Assembly: GCA_965261015.1 (NCBI GenBank) | Contig: CBDHCC010000001.1 | Location: 1,488,001-1,552,000 of the forward strand | DNA length: 64,000 nt | DNA from: CBDHCC01 sp965261015 | Lineage (GTDB): Bacteria; Pseudomonadota; Alphaproteobacteria; Sphingomonadales; Sphingomonadaceae | Direction of reading: 5' to 3' | Shown: positions 61,777 through 64,000 of the stretch, piece after piece | How positions within the stretch are numbered: the first letter of the stretch is position 1 | How the letters are laid out: every line of letters starts with the position of its first letter | Notes under the pieces: model-generated | Told to the model about the DNA's origin: nothing | Seen by the model: only the letters and a program-made list of their open reading frames with translations | The model's database searches: none | Program-made: the position numbers and the translations under genes

Positions 61777-62532
61777 TCAGTCCCGGACCTCGCTGGGTCC
61801 GTTCGGAGCACCACCCGTGCCCTTGTCCCCGCCGGCGGGCGTGACCTGCCCCTGCCCCGTCGAATCCGCCTCGCCGCTGGCAGGGCGCTTCTGGAACACC
61901 TCGTCGATCAACCCGAACTCCTTGGCCTCGTCGGCCGAGAAGAACTTGTCGCGCTCCATATTCTCCTCGATCCGCTCCAGCGGTTGCCCGGTATATTGGG
62001 CGTAGAGCTCGTTCATCGTGTGGCGCACCCGGATGATCTCCTTGGCGTGCACCTCGATGTCGGCGGCGGTCCCCTGCATCCCACCGGACGGCTGGTGGAT
62101 CATCACCCGCGCGTGCTTGAGCGCCACGCGCATGCCGGGCTCTCCCGCCGCCAGCAGGAACGACCCCATGGACGCCGCGAAGCCTGTGCACACCGTGCCG
62201 ACGCGGGGCCGGATGTAATTCATGGTGTCGTGGATCGCCATGCCCGCCGTCACCGACCCGCCGGGCGAGTTGATGTACATGAAGATGTCCTTCTTGGGGT
62301 TCTCGGACTCCAGGAAGAGCAGCTGGGCGGTGATGAGCGATGCCATGGTGTCCTCGACCTGGCCGACCGCGAAGATGATGCGTTCGCGCAGCAGGCGAGA
62401 GAAGATGTCGAAGGAGCGTTCCCCGCGCGAGGACTGCTCGATCACGACTGGCACCAGGCCGTTGGTCATCGGGTTCATGTCGCCAGTGGACGCGATGTGC
62501 GCGCCGAGGCCGGCGAAGGGGTTCGTGGTCAT
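61777..62532 (-). CDS. clpP: ClpP protease subunit with long C-terminal tail
   Basis: Serine peptidase barrel subunit, 251 residues with the Ser-His-Asp triad S121 (GFAASMGSF), H146 (MIHQPSGG) and D195 (MERDKFF). Both termini are extended compared with typical ClpP (about 200-210): around 25 residues before LVPVVIEQSSRGERSFDI, and a polar Gly/Pro/Thr-rich tail after about residue 216. ATG 62532. It precedes clpX in the same direction. Confidence 0.96.
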   Translation of the reverse strand: MTTNPFAGLGAHIASTGDMNPMTNGLVPVVIEQSSRGERSFDIFSRLLRERIIFAVGQVEDTMASLITAQLLFLESENPKKDIFMYINSPGGSVTAGMAIHDTMNYIRPRVGTVCTGFAASMGSFLLAAGEPGMRVALKHARVMIHQPSGGMQGTAADIEVHAKEIIRVRHTMNELYAQYTGQPLERIEENMERDKFFSADEAKEFGLIDEVFQKRPASGEADSTGQGQVTPAGGDKGTGGAPNGPSEVRD

Positions 62533-62561
62533 TGGGATCTCGCAGGTTCGGTGAAGCCGCC

Positions 62562-62590
62562 TAGGTCGGGGGTGGCCGGCCCGCCGTCAA
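62562..62590 (-). promoter_or_regulatory. Weak candidate promoter of clpP
   Basis: Minus-strand TTGACG (62585-62590), 17 bases and GACCTA (62562-62567). The -35 is good and the -10 poor. Confidence 0.3.
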
Positions 62591-62604
62591 GACGGGACGC
62601 CGGT

Positions 62605-63027
62605 TCAGCGGAGCGGTTTGTCGAGCACGCCGACCACCGGTGTGCCGGTCGGCCCTGGCCCAACGCTGATCGTCACATCGCGCCCCTTCTCCTTGGAATA
62701 GAGTGCGCCCGCACCGCCTGTCCCATCCTGCCGGGCCGGGTTCATCCCTTCGCCCTTCAACGCCGCTTCGTAGAAGTCCATCGCCTCCGCCGCGGTGCCG
62801 GGAGCGGTCAGGTTGGCGGTCAGCGTGCCGTTCGCCTGCGATGCGAAGTTGATTTCGCCGCCCGGCATCAGCGGCGCGTAGGCGGGCAGCTCCACGTCGG
62901 CCGGCTCCGGTGCGGGAGCGGGCGGGGCTGGCCTGGCCGTAGCTTCGGCGACGTTGGCCGCTGGCGGCGAGGAGGCGTCGCACGCCGCCAATGTCAGAGC
63001 GGTCGTGGCGAGTAGGGCAAGGCGCAT
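62605..63027 (-). CDS. Putative lipoprotein of unknown function
   Basis: 140 residues: lipoprotein signal (MRLALLATTALTLAAC, lipobox LAAC), a Pro/Ala linker, and a small domain with LTAPGTAAEAMDFYEAALKGEGMNP and DVTISVGPG. The pattern resembles small fold-sharing domains in which a helix pairs with strands, but no named family is certain. Start 63027 is preferred, with AGGAG six bases upstream; an ATG at 63033 abuts that site. Confidence 0.75.
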   Translation of the reverse strand: MRLALLATTALTLAACDASSPPAANVAEATARPAPPAPAPEPADVELPAYAPLMPGGEINFASQANGTLTANLTAPGTAAEAMDFYEAALKGEGMNPARQDGTGGAGALYSKEKGRDVTISVGPGPTGTPVVGVLDKPLR

Positions 63028-63086
63028 CGGCATCTCCTGTTGGTCCGCTGGTAAGGTGCCGGCAGGCGGCGCCGGTGGCAAGCGCG

Positions 63087-64000
63087 TCAGGGGGCCGGGA
63101 GCGCCAGATAGGCGAGCCGCCGCATTTCCCGCCGGCCGCGGACCACCGTGTCGAGGATGAGGCCGCAGACGAACGACAGGCTGGCGAGCACGATCAGCCC
63201 AGTCACGCCGACCGCCGTCGGCAGGCGCGGGACCAGTCCGGTCCCGGCATAGGTCCAGACGAGCGGTACGGCCAGGACCGCGGCGATCAGCAGCAGAGCC
63301 CAGCCGATCGCGCCGAAAAAGCTCAACGGCCGTTCCACCCGATACAGGGTCGCGATCGTGCTGAGAATGCGCCACCCGTCGCGCCAAGTCGACAGCTTGG
63401 ACTCCGACCCCTCCGGTCGCGCGGCATAGGCCGTGACCTCCTCTGCCGCGGGCATTCGCAGTTCCAGCGCATGGACCGAGATCTCCGTTTCGATTTCAAA
63501 GCCGGAGGAGAGCACGGGGAAGCTCTTGGCGAACCGGCGGGAAAAGATGCGGTAGCCCGACAGGATGTCGTTGAACGACCGGCCGAACAGGCGCGCCAGG
63601 AGACCGGTCAACAGCCGGTTGCCGAACCGGTGGCCGGGCCGATAGGCGGCGTCCAGTTCGGAACGGCGGGCCCCCACCACCATGTCGAGCTGTTCGGCGC
63701 GAAGGCGCTCGATCAAGCGAGGGGCCGCGGCCGCCTCGTAAGTCGCGTCGCCGTCCGCCATGACGTAAATGTCCGCGTCGACGTCGGCCAGCATTCGGCG
63801 CACCACATGGCCCTTGCCCTGCATCGGTTCGCGTCGGACGATCGCGCCCGCCTGCCGGGCGACCTCCGCGGTGCCGTCGGCGGAATTGTTGTCATAGACG
63901 TAGATGGTCGCGTCCGGCAGCGCGGCGCGGAACTCCGCCACCGTCCGCCCGATCGCCGCCGCCTCGTTGAAGCAGGGCAGCAGGACGGCGACGCGCGGGG
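63087..64000 (-). CDS. Family 2 glycosyltransferase (5' end cut by window edge)
   Basis: At least 304 residues of a GT-A glycosyltransferase related to dolichyl-phosphate/polyprenyl-phosphate sugar transferases. It has VAVLLPCFNEAAAI at the visible N terminus, the DNNSADGTAEVA motif, and the metal-binding ADGDATYE. The C-terminal part has two membrane helices (AIGWALLLIAAVLAVPLVW, AVGVTGLIVLASLSFVCGLIL). Likely moves a sugar onto a lipid carrier or envelope glycan. The true start is outside the window. Confidence 0.88.
   Translation of the reverse strand, partial: PRVAVLLPCFNEAAAIGRTVAEFRAALPDATIYVYDNNSADGTAEVARQAGAIVRREPMQGKGHVVRRMLADVDADIYVMADGDATYEAAAAPRLIERLRAEQLDMVVGARRSELDAAYRPGHRFGNRLLTGLLARLFGRSFNDILSGYRIFSRRFAKSFPVLSSGFEIETEISVHALELRMPAAEEVTAYAARPEGSESKLSTWRDGWRILSTIATLYRVERPLSFFGAIGWALLLIAAVLAVPLVWTYAGTGLVPRLPTAVGVTGLIVLASLSFVCGLILDTVVRGRREMRRLAYLALPAP

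Noticed and set aside
60322..63015. An 897-residue plus-strand frame opposite clpX and clpP
   Set aside because: Covers conserved minus-strand genes and has shadow composition with no motifs.

Overview
The window looks like chromosomal core sequence from an alphaproteobacterium, most likely a sphingomonad (Sphingomonas-like). The evidence is roughly two-thirds GC, a GcrA cell-cycle regulator, an NtrY/NtrX pair beside dus, a bifunctional IspDF, an F0 operon (atpI-B-E-b'-b) without F1 genes, a RatA-LipA overlap, an HrcA-GrpE operon and PCu(A)C/CcmCDEFGHI cytochrome biogenesis genes. No phage, insertion sequence, rRNA or CRISPR array was seen. No stretch longer than about 210 bases is without a gene; the larger gaps hold candidate promoters, hairpins or repeats, described as features.

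Region by region. 1-10 kb: ntrX (cut by the left edge), ntrY and dus on the minus strand; divergent ispDF (with an apparent one-base frameshift), a secreted hypothetical protein and the CinA amidase domain; ratA-lipA on the minus strand; then carbonic anhydrase and a PutP-type sodium symporter. 10-15 kb: a large GC-rich inverted repeat, a small acidic protein with a possible EcfG stress promoter, then gatC-gatA-gatB. The gat genes are interleaved with two clearly AT-richer genes, each joined by overlapping stop/start codons. 15-25 kb: a DUF4153 membrane protein, argF-argD, a Mur-ligase (Mpl-like) gene divergent from an LD-carboxypeptidase, an ABC-2 permease, gcrA and parE. 25-38 kb: LysR regulator-apaG-metZ, recO-uvrC, the F0 ATP synthase operon, a lipoprotein, the ydbH-ynbE-ydbL envelope lipid-transport operon and radC.

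38-48 kb: an EF-hand protein, purB, dnaJ and dnaK (each with its own candidate promoter), a PCu(A)C copper chaperone, a CPBP protease, a vgr-related HExxH protein, a glycine-zipper protein, then a DUF6438 lipoprotein-hrcA-grpE operon. 48-64 kb: tRNA-Met, a 2H phosphoesterase, kup, ccmC-D-E-F-G-H-I, a Leu/Glu-type dehydrogenase, tRNA-His, hup, lon, a CPBP-like membrane protein, clpX, clpP, a lipoprotein and a glycosyltransferase cut by the right edge.

Two functional themes stand out. One is protein quality control (DnaK/DnaJ/GrpE/HrcA, Lon, ClpXP). The other is envelope and energy metabolism (F0 ATPase, Ccm, YdbH-YnbE-YdbL, peptidoglycan recycling). The least explained parts are the AT-rich passengers inside gatCAB, the inverted repeat at 10.1-10.25 kb, and a set of genes whose -10-like box sits 6-7 bases before the start codon, suggesting leaderless transcripts.
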